64,000 bases of DNA from Cylindrotheca closterium (lineage: Eukaryota > Bacillariophyta > Bacillariophyceae > Bacillariales > Bacillariaceae), in the NCBI GenBank assembly GCA_933822405.4, contig CAKOGP040000036.1, forward strand, positions 1 to 64,000, in the 5' to 3' direction. The notes under the pieces are model-generated. The model was not told the origin of the DNA, made no database searches, and was given only the letters and a program-made list of their open reading frames with translations. The position numbers were made by a program, and so were the translations under genes. Of the stretch, positions 43,994 through 53,363 are shown piece after piece. Each line of letters begins with the position of its first letter. Within the stretch, counting starts at the first letter, position 1.

Positions 43994-44659
43994 CTTTCGA
44001 TAGTGGTGTCAATTGTCAGGAATATCAGATTGTGATATCTGAAAATAGAAGATCTTAAAAAACGAAGATTTGACAACTTTTGATCAGTTTGTAGCAGTTC
44101 CTATTGTGGTTGTACGACAATGGATTTATTTATTGCTATGCAATAATAATAATTCAGTTTGTGAAATTATCCAGTGTCCAGTGTATCTAGATTCGTTTGC
44201 AGTAGGTTGCGATAATTATTCTACAGGAGAAAAAAGGAAGTGCGTCAGACCCAAGCAGTGTTTTTCTGTCCAAAGAAAAGATCCAGAGCATACAGTACAA
44301 CACTGTGCTGTACGTCGGCCGAAAAGATCCAGTGTATTTATTACAAGACGAAAGCAGATCAAAAAGGGCACGCACGCCCAGTAATTTTGAGAACAAACAA
44401 GCGCCAGTCGGCCAATGTGGATCAAACATTAAAGACTATGCTATCCCCATCATTCTGTCCGAACGACATCCTCGAAAAGCTGACTCGGCGCGACTTGGTC
44501 CAGTTACAGGCCGCTCCTGAACTTGTACAAGAGTCGAATTGTCGACCAACCCGATCGGATACCGCAACCAATAACTCACAGTTAACATGCCAATGCCACA
44601 CTCTTTATTCATTCATCATTACCTTTCATCATTACTCCTTCCACGGCAGGAAATTCAGC
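43994..44659. other. Intergenic or 5' region of the GT92-like gene
   Basis: No separate gene. The plus-strand frame of the next gene is open from 44240 and has an in-frame ATG at 44438, so a longer N-terminus (about 74 extra residues) is formally possible. Confidence 0.4.
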
Positions 44660-45898
44660 ATGGTCAAACGACGACAATCAATATCAACAAGAATAATAAT
44701 ATCATTTGTCGGATTTTATCTGGTGACTTGCATTTGGTCTTTCGCCAAGCTGTCCAAGGATGGGGATTCAAATTCGTGTCATCATAACAACGATCCTACA
44801 CAATCACTCACCGGGCAACCTCATCGGGATTGGTTGCAAAGAAGGAGGTCTTTGCAAGACCAAAAGACAACCAAATCCTACAATTTCACAGCGGCTCTTT
44901 GTGTCTGTGTCAAGGACGCAGAGGCCTATTTTGAAGAATTCATTGACTATCATTTGGCTATGGGGTTTTCCAATGTTTATTTGTATGACGATTCGCCCAA
45001 TTTCGAATTGCAACGATGGTACAATCATACTCGAGCACATCCTGATTATAGCAAAGTGGAAGTTTTGCACTTGTCGGATGCACGGAACCCAAAAGGTAGT
45101 AGCAGTTCCTCAAACGAAGAAGAGAGCAATGACGACGATGACAACCAACAATCTCAGAACAATCAACAGCAACAACAAATGCTACCGGTTGATCCACAAA
45201 CGGACTATTACGAAGATTGTGTTCATCGATTTGGATTCAACGGGCCAAAACATGACTACTTTGCCTTTATTGATGTCGATGAATTCTTTGTCTTTGTCGA
45301 TGAATCCAACTATCACAACATTTTGGATTTGCTGCAAGACTATCTGGTTCCATTTGGCGGGGCATTGACAGTCAATTGGATGCTAGTGGGAAGTGCCAAC
45401 AAATCGGTCTATGCTCCACTTCCAATCACCAAACGATTTCAGTACAGAGACGAAAAGGCACATTTCGTAATCAAGAGCATCGTCAAGACAAGTGATTACT
45501 TGGGGCACCGAAATCCGCATGCCGTGTATGTGAGAGATGTTGTCGTCAACGGCACCAATACCAGCAATATTCATACAACCGCCTATCCAGGAGCGAATCA
45601 CAAGTATGCTTTGACGCCGAGAGGTGCTACCGACAAGACTTGCCCCTCGAAAGTGGTTTTGCTGTATCACTATCGGTATACCAGTGACAAGGAATACATA
45701 TTCAAAAGATGTACTCGAGGAGGGACTGATGGCGGCCATTATTGGTGTTCCGATGGTGGCCAGGGGATCCGGCAAGGCTATGGACCACAGCACATTCAAT
45801 CAATCCCGGGGAGTGTCTTTGATGATAAAGCGTGGAAGTTTCTGACTTCCCATGTTCCAAAGTACCAGATGTATGATTCGTTTGAAGACTTTCATTAG
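44660..45898 (+). CDS. GT92 (DUF23)-like glycosyltransferase, type II membrane
   Basis: A 412-residue single-exon protein. The chosen ATG places the signal anchor at residues about 11-29 (IIISFVGFYLVTCIWSF). A GT-A-like domain follows: AALCVCVKDAEAYFEEFIDYHLAMGFSNVYLYDD, a polar Asn/Gln/Asp insertion, then DYFAFIDVDEFFVF with the DVDEF metal-binding DxD motif. Next come NWMLVGS, HFVIKSIVKT, HAVYVRDVVVNG and LYHYRYTSDKEY. This order is typical of family 92 and related enzymes that add galactose or other sugars to N-glycans in the Golgi. Acceptor and donor cannot be read from sequence. N-glycosylation sequons are present. An upstream in-frame ATG at 44438 exists, but its product would bury the anchor. 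Confidence 0.85.
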   Translation: MVKRRQSISTRIIISFVGFYLVTCIWSFAKLSKDGDSNSCHHNNDPTQSLTGQPHRDWLQRRRSLQDQKTTKSYNFTAALCVCVKDAEAYFEEFIDYHLAMGFSNVYLYDDSPNFELQRWYNHTRAHPDYSKVEVLHLSDARNPKGSSSSSNEEESNDDDDNQQSQNNQQQQQMLPVDPQTDYYEDCVHRFGFNGPKHDYFAFIDVDEFFVFVDESNYHNILDLLQDYLVPFGGALTVNWMLVGSANKSVYAPLPITKRFQYRDEKAHFVIKSIVKTSDYLGHRNPHAVYVRDVVVNGTNTSNIHTTAYPGANHKYALTPRGATDKTCPSKVVLLYHYRYTSDKEYIFKRCTRGGTDGGHYWCSDGGQGIRQGYGPQHIQSIPGSVFDDKAWKFLTSHVPKYQMYDSFEDFH

Positions 45899-46080
45899 CA
45901 TCATAGTATAGGTAGTGGCTACATGACTACTTATCTATGTACCCACGAGATATAAAGTATAGATAGATTTTAATAATGTGAAGTAGAGCTCAAAGCTGGA
46001 ATAATACCGTTTTAAATTCTTGGAGGACGAGAAATGATATCCAAATTTGAAATTTGTACTGTGATTCAATACGAAACTAC

Positions 46081-46176
46081 CTATCGAAGATAGCCAACTG
46101 GCGCCTGCCACCTGGTTTCTTCCGTGAGGGATTCTTTCTTGGTGTGACTCTGGTGGGTTGTGGTGTGAAGCTGGTC
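46081..46176 (-). repeat. Second displaced copy of the M6-gene fragment
   Basis: Almost identical to 43261-43358 (the M6-like gene 3' end) and begins at the same CTATCGAAGATAG palindrome. It is followed by a hairpin and repeat R copy 3, the same order as the inverted set at 6979-7293. Confidence 0.8.
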
Positions 46177-46214
46177 GTTTGGATTGAGCGCAAAGCGTGC
46201 GGTTCCAAAAGGCC

Positions 46215-46251
46215 AGTCTTTGATATTCCGCAAAGCGGAATATCAAAGACT
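46215..46251. repeat. Perfect 17-bp inverted repeat with 3-nt loop
   Basis: AGTCTTTGATATTCCGC, AAA, then its exact reverse complement. It sits between the M6 fragment and repeat R. A weaker GGCCTTAC/GTAAGGCC stem follows at about 46265-46304. Confidence 0.9.
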
Positions 46252-46324
46252 TGCTTGCCTACTAGGCCTTACTACAGAGACGTAGAATGCGTCGATGTAA
46301 GGCCCAACAGGGATGTGGAGGGAG

Positions 46325-46491
46325 GGAAAGAAAGAAATAAACCTTATTTCTTGACGTATACTCGCACACAAGTTCGATAAACTGATCGGACTTGGTGTTG
46401 CTGAGCAATGCTGTTGTGACAGTCGTTCGACCGTCGTCAGTATGATGAAAGGAATCCAATGATTCGTTCTTGAGCTTTTGTCTACGTTAGA
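46325..46491 (+). repeat. Dispersed repeat R, copy 3
   Basis: Closely matches 438-609 (a handful of substitutions over about 165 bp), suggesting recent spread. It is preceded by a hairpin and the M6 fragment. Confidence 0.8.
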
Positions 46492-46776
46492 TTATAGACC
46501 CCAATGGCGATGAATTAACTAGGACATAGGATGACGAAATGATGATCCCGACCAAAAAAGTGTTTCGTGCGAGATTGTCTGCGCAATGGAATGCTTCTTC
46601 GGCAAGCTCATCTGGCCTGCACACAATAGCCGGGATGACCAAGGCGAAGTTCTGAAGCGTGATTCATTCGTACAATGACGGTTGACACAATCTTGCACTC
46701 GCATTTCAGTACAAGCTGCAGCAACTGATTCTTTAGCAAATGGAGGGACTTCCTTCCTTGACCTGCTCGTCCTTTT

Positions 46777-49096
46777 TCACTGGAAGAATCTTGTGAGAGT
46801 AGTCGACGACTCTATTACTAATCGTCTTTGTTCTCCTGCTTCCTTCCAAGTGACCAGCGTGATCAGAGTTGCTCCAATCATCGCCATTACTCCAAACCCT
46901 GCAATCATCGAGTCTAGCTTTTTGTTGGCATTTGGAACCAATTTTGAATGGATCAGCGGTGGAAAGACAAAGGCTAGCGGACATCCCAAGAGACTACCCA
47001 TGAGAGAAACCACCTTGCCCAGATTGTCCTTTTCCATTTGGGCAATAAAGGCCAGGAGAACAATCACGACCGCAACCACCAGACGGCGCCTGTTGGAGTC
47101 CAATTGCACCACAATATCCGTGTCCCCCTGCAAGTGTGTTTCGTAGGTTTGGACAATAATTTCCAAGGCTGGAAATATTTGAAGTGGAAAGGTAAAGACG
47201 ACCGCCACACTGTAGGCCAGTTGCACCATGGTGGCCAAGATTCCTTCTGGCAAGGAGGTTGTGAGTACGGTAGAAACATCATCCCCAAAAGCACTCCAGC
47301 ACAAATATCCAAAGACAGTATAGAACAAGACAATGGAGGTAATCGTTTGGTTGTAAAGAACGGGAAACCGAGTCGCGGCATCGGGAACTTCCAACGCTTC
47401 TTGTAGAGGAAGACAGAGCGTGATGGAACCCTCAAACAGTAGCACCTGAAAGAGAATACATATACAATGCCATGAGCAGAATGAATAAGGATTAGCCTAA
47501 CATGGCCGATGCATGCATTCCACCTCAATATCAAAATGAATTTCAGTTTCAGTATCAGTTTCAGTTTCAACGTACACTTGTCCCAATAAACAAGTACCAA
47601 TGATCATTCCACGGACTCAAATGCCGAATGGCCGGAACGGTGTATTCCTGTTCCCACATGTCGTCGTCATAATTTTCGTTTTCCGCTCCTTCCCCATTAT
47701 TATTGTTATTATTATTATAAGAATTGACGGCATCGGCCGCCCCTTGCACCATGCTGTATTCCGCCGTATAATATTCGGTCGCCAAAAAGAGACAGGCCGC
47801 CAATCCAAATCCAATGAGACAGGTCGCAATTACATTGGTAGTGACCAATTTGGAAACGTTGCGGATCGATGACAATGGAATTTCAATCACCACCATACCG
47901 ACGAGACAAATCCAAAAGGGGATTTCGAGCTTGGTCATTTTGTGAATGGAGGTCGATAGATTGTGCGGCACAAAAATGACTATGAAAAAGGTAGAAGAGC
48001 ATGATAGGCATGTATGAATGGTGAGACACAGAGAAACAAAGGTATACAGGACCACCACACATCAAACCCGCATATAACATTCTCCTTCATATATACTCAT
48101 ACTAATCAATGCACGTACAAATGCAAATACAACCACAATCAAATCACACTTACAATAGGTCAAACATACTCCAAGCTGCATCAATGTAATTCCAGTCCGG
48201 ACAATGCTTTCTCCTAGATCCCCATAGGCCATTCGTGCCAGCTTTGAATAGGAAATACTCGTCGTTTTGTCTGTTGCCGGCGATGACTCCACGTCGTATA
48301 TCGTAACCTCTTTGTCATTGCTGCTGCTGTTTTCGCTACAAACTGAATCAGCGGCGGAAAGTTGCTTATTAGTATTCCGTCGTTTGGTAATGGTGGGGTG
48401 GTGTTGGGAAGAAGAGGAAGCAACAGCAACAGCAGCAGTATTTGTAGGGGAAGTCTGACCTACTCCTCCTTTGGCCGTCAGGTTTGTCATTTCAAATTCC
48501 ATGTACGAATTGTAACCATCCTCTTGTTGTTGTTGTTGTTGTTGTTGCTGTGAATCTCCTCCCGAAGAGGAGGATGGAGAAACAGCCTCTGGTTGTTTCC
48601 GCCGTCCTGGTTGCGATTGCACGACATACTTCCATGTGGTCAGCAGACGATTGGCCGTGAAGAGGTACAATGCCGTACAGACCCAGAGTGCAATAATGGC
48701 AAAGGCATAACCTGCATCGGCAAAGGAATGCGGCAAATACAAAATGGCAGGACCCACCATGGCCTTGATGATTCCAAAGACGGCAGCCGTGGTGGTACCG
48801 CCTGAAACTTCATGATGATGATCAACATTATTGCTTTGGTGGTGGTTGCTGTTGCCTAGCAATGGAGCTTCGTTGACAGCATTAGTTTGCGGAGGAGAAT
48901 ATTTCGATTTGTCTTCTTTGCTCCCAGTCAATTCCAGGGTTGGTCGCATCGTGTCGGTGAAGGATACTGCACGATACTGTAGGTGCGGTGTTGAATAAAA
49001 ACAGTGATGATGCGAAGATGAGAGATTATTGATTCCGCAAAGATGGAATTCCGATGCCAACTTTGGGAGAACCAACCCGGATATCAATTGATTCAT
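46777..49096 (-). CDS. Amino acid/auxin permease family transporter (AVT/SLC32-36-like)
   Basis: Three exons: 49096-48154, 47979-47576 and 47445-46777. The joins read LGVCLTYFIFVPHN and YLFIGTSVLLFEGSITL. The fold starts with AVFGIIKAMVGPAILYLPHSF, the unwound TM1 signature of the AAAP family. ITLMQLGVCLTYFIFV, IPFWICLVGMVVIEIPLSSI, LLFEGSITLCLPLQEAL, FPVLYNQTITSIVLFYTVFG, MVQLAYSVAVVFTFPLQIFPALEII and the last TMs follow. A large hydrophilic insert with poly-Gln sits between TM2 and TM3, and an Asn-rich loop later. Likely vacuolar or plasma-membrane proton-coupled amino acid transport. The first ATG is 49096; an ATG at 48949 would remove 49 residues with no domain. A TATA-like box upstream favours 49096. 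Confidence 0.88.
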
Positions 49097-49155
49097 TCGA
49101 CTACTTTCATGGATCGTTCAAAATGAGTATTGAATATTATAGTCCTCTAGACACT

Positions 49156-49168
49156 TATTTTATATATA
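49156..49168 (-). promoter_or_regulatory. TATA-like box of the transporter gene
   Basis: The minus strand reads TATATATAAAATA about 60 bp upstream of the first ATG (49096). This fits a start site near 49130 and a short leader. Confidence 0.35.
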
Positions 49169-49329
49169 CTGTGCTACCCATCCCAATACAACCATAACCT
49201 ATCATTCCATCGATATGATCCTGCAAATCAACAGTGATGATTCATAGCTCACTGAAGCCAAAGCCTAGAGTCGTGTTGGTAGTCATTTCTGTCTTGGATG
49301 CGGTGCCTGCCAGATTTTATCCCAGATTG

Positions 49330-49690
49330 CGCCCTCAATAATGATCCTGTCCTTGCCATTGCCAAGATCTTCTGCAACGTTGTATCCTGCGCCATTGAAG
49401 CTGAGGTAGACTACCTGTTCTACAATTGCAAAGGAGCTGCTCCCCTACGCCAGATGTTTCATTGGGACGGGCCAACCAAACCTTCAACTTGGCCACACCA
49501 GTTCAAGTCGACAACTCTACAGCGCCATGGCCATTTCGAATCAAAGTTCTAAACAAGTGCAGTCAAAAGAAAAGCCTTTGACATGTGTCGTTATTGCGTC
49601 CAAGATCGTGCCAAGCAAGGCCGATATCACAGCTATTGGGCGCCTAATCGAACAATGCTAGGCGATGGATCTTTGGCAAATGTCTAGGGT
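49330..49690 (+). mobile_element. Decayed Ty1/copia RNase H fragment
   Basis: The plus strand encodes AIEAEVDYLFYNCKGAAPLR, matching the S/A-x-EAE...LF-N-x-K...LR start of copia RNase H. After a stop and frame changes come KAFDMCRYCVQDRAKQGRYH and a W-x-P near-C-terminal segment, matching the K-A-x-D-M-R...DR...QG end. Only this 3' pol portion is visible; no LTR pair was found. It marks the left edge of a scrambled accessory region. Confidence 0.7.
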
Positions 49691-49734
49691 GTAATAAGCT
49701 GATGGACATTTGTTTTGGTTCCGCAAAATAAGCA

Positions 49735-49812
49735 ATGGGGTAACAGCGTGCTACACAACTATTGGCACTATGGTTATTGCCCTATTCAACCAAAGTTATC
49801 TGCGACAAGGTG
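49735..49812 (+). pseudogene. Small fragment of the LRR-gene N-terminal exon, plus orientation
   Basis: Resembles the coding strand of exon 1 of the LRR gene (around 4730-4800): the segment CTATTCAACCAAAG...CTGCGACAAGGTG aligns with the part encoding ALFSQSDLRQGVEG. It is heavily substituted and not functional. Confidence 0.55.
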
Positions 49813-49849
49813 CCGAGGGAAGGTCAGTGCTCCAAAACTGAATGAAGAG

Positions 49850-50000
49850 AACGCCATGAGCAAAATATCACTGCGCTGGACCCATGGGCTGGAACTCTTT
49901 ATCGCAATATTATCGTCTGGTAACCCTCTTGAGATTCCCTCGACACCTTGTCCACGATCGCTTTGGAAAAACGAGCAGTTTCAAGATCTGCAAGTCCTAC
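49850..50000 (-). pseudogene. Second fragment of the LRR-gene N-terminal exon, minus orientation
   Basis: The minus strand reads GQGVEGISRGLPDDN followed, after a frame change, by a match to MGPARWHFAYAI, aligning with QGVEGISEGLPDI...GPARWHF of the LRR gene at 4640-4760. It forms an inverted pair with the fragment at 49735 and overlaps the end of the Crinkler-type open frame in another reading frame. Confidence 0.65.
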
Positions 50001-52139
50001 CACCGTAGAAGCCGTGTTGTGGGAGAACCGCAAAGCCGAAGATGACTCTGCAGATGGCTGGTCAAGGCCAACTAGCAACAACATGCATACTCCAGTCTCA
50101 ATGCCTGCGGCTTCGAAGATTTTTTCCATTGCCTCGATTGCACTTTCACGTTGCTTCGGACGGTATGTCAATCGATTTTTCACGCTTACCAACATGGGAC
50201 AGTAGTGCAAAGTCCCGTCCAAAGTGTACTGCAATGGTACCACCATGTCGTACGCTTGGCAAGAAGCCTGCGCATACGATGCTCGTCCACCAAGATACCA
50301 ATGCCTGAGAAGCCCGCTATCCTGAATTTCTTTCAAACTGTGAAGTAGATGATGCCGACAGACTTGGATGAAATTGACACTTGCCTTTTCTTCCCCACTG
50401 TTGAAAGCAGTTTCACAATCAGCACCTTGGCTTTGTTGCAATCTTCCAATCCATTTCTCTAGTGGAACAGACAGCTGAGTGAGACCTGGCGATTGTTCGT
50501 ACCTCAACTCGTCTACGCATGCCAGCATGTAAAAGGCAGCTGCAACCTCGCCGACATCGCCCTTTTGAGGACGACACAACGCAGAAGAGTAAATCTTGAT
50601 GGCCTTCTCGGACCAAACTGATGCGTGCTCGCCACACCTCGTGTGGATCCAATCGTCCCTCCCAAAGATATTACAGCCCTCAATCATCTGTGTCATTGCT
50701 AGCATGCGCAAACCGGATCAGGAAGAAATGCAATCTCGGCCACTGCGGCCTGCTCCGGCGAAAAGTATGTCAAATGGGCGTATCCCGAAGCCACTAGTTC
50801 TGATGCGAAATCAGACGACACTTGACCCCTTTGCAGCCGCGTCGCCAAGAGCGAATAATACTTCTGTAATGACAGCTTTTTGTCCTCGCCCCTCATTCGC
50901 AACAAGATATTGCCGAGTGCATCCTTCAACTCTCGCCTTAGATGCATCCGTCCGAACAGGGCGCGTCCGTATTGAGTGGCAACATCAAACTCCGTAATTA
51001 TCTCATTTCCGTTGTCACGGAGTTCACCTGCATTTCCAAACTTGGTTCCATCGGTGCGTGAAACAAGACCTGTCGTCGTAATCTGGTAGCATGGAGGATA
51101 AAGCTTGGTTCCTCCAACGTACTTTGCGTTTGCACTTCTGGAGGTAGTCGATGGTTTTGGTTCCGAATAGTAGTTTGCTAATCTGGTCGTCGTCCCCGCA
51201 AACACGCCAACCACGCTGGAATCGCTGGGCCTATTGGACAATCGAAGCCACCACCGAATGCAGCGGAAATGCCATCCGTCATCCCTCTTTGTCAGGTGCT
51301 GGGAATCGTCAAAGAGAAATACAATTTTTTGGGGGTTTATTCGGAGTAAAGGTGTTCAATTTGTGAACAAGTTCGTCTCGACCTGGACCATCCACTGATA
51401 TTTTGCTTATATCCAAAGTCCTGGAAAACATACTCGAGCCGCCTTCAGCCATCATTTCTACAGCGCTCCCGTCATGGCAGAGAATGAGTCCAACATGGAT
51501 ACCGTCGGTCTTGTCCATCATCTTTTTGTATTCGTGCATCAACTTGGTCTTGCCAGTGCCACTAGATTGTACTAGTGGAAAGTACGGAGCCATATACTCT
51601 TTTGAATCAATGATTTCCCAATCAAAAAGTTTGTCCACTCGAGCCGCGAATGCGTTCAAGTCTCGTTTGTATATTTGTATAACATGTGGCTGTCTTTGAT
51701 GTCGTAGTCAATGCCTGCCACCCGCTTTGATTGATATGGTGCATCATTCAAGAATCTAGCCAAGTCGATCTTAAGATATTTTTGAGTCGCTTTGACAAAA
51801 TCTTCATTTTCTTTCAAACCCTCGATCAGTAGAGAGGTAGATAACCTCTTCTGCTTGTCAGTAATGTCATCCTTGAACCATTCGTCCTCATTGGTGATGT
51901 AGTCTCCAAGTGTTTTGTCATCATAAGGTGGAATACTGTCCGTTGTCTCTTGACTGCTCCGACCACTGCTAGTGCTTATCGTGTCATCATCCTTCGAATC
52001 GGTACGTTTGATTGGTTTCCGATTGCCTTCGTAATAGTTTTTGTTGTTTGTGTCATCATCATTTCGTAGCGTAGCGAGGCCATCGTCTGCGGTGCTATCA
52101 TCCTCATTCTGAGCATTCTGAGGAGCTGGCATGTGCCGT
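49915..52139 (-). pseudogene. Frameshifted Crinkler-type (CR) NTPase/nuclease gene
   Basis: Homologous over its length to the intact CR gene at 24323-27088. The parts lie in order on the minus strand: an acidic and helical N-terminal region (to 51656), Walker A PLVQSSGTGKTKLMHEYKK (51570-51600), Walker B VFLFDDSQH (about 51298), PDPVCA (about 50700), CRPQKGDVGEVAAAFYMLACVDELR and the nuclease-like VVPLQYTL...PMLVSVKNRLTYR (about 50150-50230). At least three frame changes break it: near 51656, near 51318 in an A-rich run, and near 50705. The frame of the first part is continuous with the ETF-alpha piece upstream. Base-calling error in homopolymers could explain one break but hardly all three. 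Confidence 0.75.
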
Positions 52140-52714
52140 TGTATGATTGGTTTCACGTCGGTAACAGCGACTTCGCCGACGGCCGTCAAGGGCGCTTTGT
52201 CAAACGAGGTTGGTCGAATGGACAATACTTTGCGTTTGGTAGGATCCTCAATAGGTACCTTTTCCAAGACGTTGTCGGCATGCTTGAAACGAACAAAGGT
52301 GTCTACACAGCAAGAAGTGTAAGGCATACTGCTGTGCACAAATCAATATCCTTGCCAAGTTCACAAAAACTGCATGATAGTACGCTTACTGTCATCCAGA
52401 ATTTCAAGAATGTCGGTGATTGGACTGACACCGAGCAACGCAGCTGCTCTAGGAATGACCGTGGATGAAAACTTGGTGGATGTTCCCAAAACGACACTGC
52501 AGTCATTGACGGACGCCACACTCTCTATCGCCAATGCCACACTCTCGGCCAATGTGGCTTCGAGTGGCACGTGATACACCTTGCTGACACCCTCAACTAC
52601 TAGCAATTCAATGTTTTGTCCAAAATACTGAGCAGCAGTGACGGCACTTGGGTTTGACCGGAACTGACGCTGCCTTTCAAGGGCTCGGACAGAACCAAGG
52701 TGGAAGTCCAGCAT
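52140..52714 (-). pseudogene. 5' half of an electron transfer flavoprotein alpha gene fused to the CR gene
   Basis: Two exons. 52714-52395 encodes NPSAVTAAQYFGQNIELLVV, VSKVYHV, AESVALAIESV, VVLGTSTKFSSTVIPRAAAL and VSPITDILEIL. An intron ending CTGTGTAG near 52320 follows. Exon 2 gives TFVRFKHADNVLEKV and KRKVLSIRPTSFDKAPL, the ETF-alpha domain I to II linker (relatives read TFVRPIYAGNA and VRxTSFDxA). Homology stops there, and the same frame runs on into the CR N-terminus. The FAD-binding domain II is absent and the transit peptide and first strand are missing, so it cannot work as ETF-alpha. Confidence 0.78.
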
Positions 52715-53363
52715 CTAATTGAAGAACAAAAAGCAGTCTTGGTGGCAATTCGGGATACATACTGTTTGTGGTTGCATGTGTTTGCGTGAGTGTGTGAGGA
52801 GACTTTTGCTCGCTTTTTTAAATTGACAAAGAACAGAGCTGAAGCGGCTTTATCTTTGTGCAGTTACCGGGCTCTTCATCTTTGGTAGTTTTGGTTGGAA
52901 GATGCGGTATATCTCATCTCCATGTATATCCTTCCGTGTCTGCAGTTTATGTATTTATTGCATCATCTTCACATCACATCGCAACCGCTTTCGGTCATAT
53001 TTTCGTTCCGTTCGTTTCGCTCGGACGACTGGTAGACCGGTCTGACTGATGTACGTGGGCATATTTCAATTTCGTGTTGGTCGAATGGGTCGGTTGAAGG
53101 ATGTTGAAACCTTCGCTTCGTTCATCGCATGCTCATCGCAGTTTACAAGCTGTAACCGCAAGTCCAATCAATCAGTTTATCGATCTGTGTGCGAGTATAT
53201 TGAAGATGAAAAGATGAAATAATAATAAGGTCAATATTTCTACGCGCATAAAATATATCTGACTGAGAGCCATTTATTTTCAGCTATACAATATATCACC
53301 ATCACCATCACCATCACCATATTTTATACAATAATATATTAATATTAGCTACAAACAGCACCC
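52715..53363. other. Intergenic with decayed repeat and microsatellite
   Basis: Holds a degraded copy of repeat R (about 53160-53220: ATCAGTTTATCGATCTGTGT) and an ATCACC microsatellite at 53295-53320. No gene. Confidence 0.45.
53295..53320 (+). repeat. Microsatellite (ATCACC)n
   Basis: Four and a third perfect copies of ATCACC, 45 bp upstream of the JmjC gene start. Confidence 0.95.

Noticed and set aside
48362..48553. Plus-strand poly-Leu frame
   Set aside because: It is the antisense of the poly-Gln tract in the transporter gene.
49298..49552. Independent small gene of 84 codons
   Set aside because: Its sequence is the copia RNase H fragment and it breaks before the domain ends.
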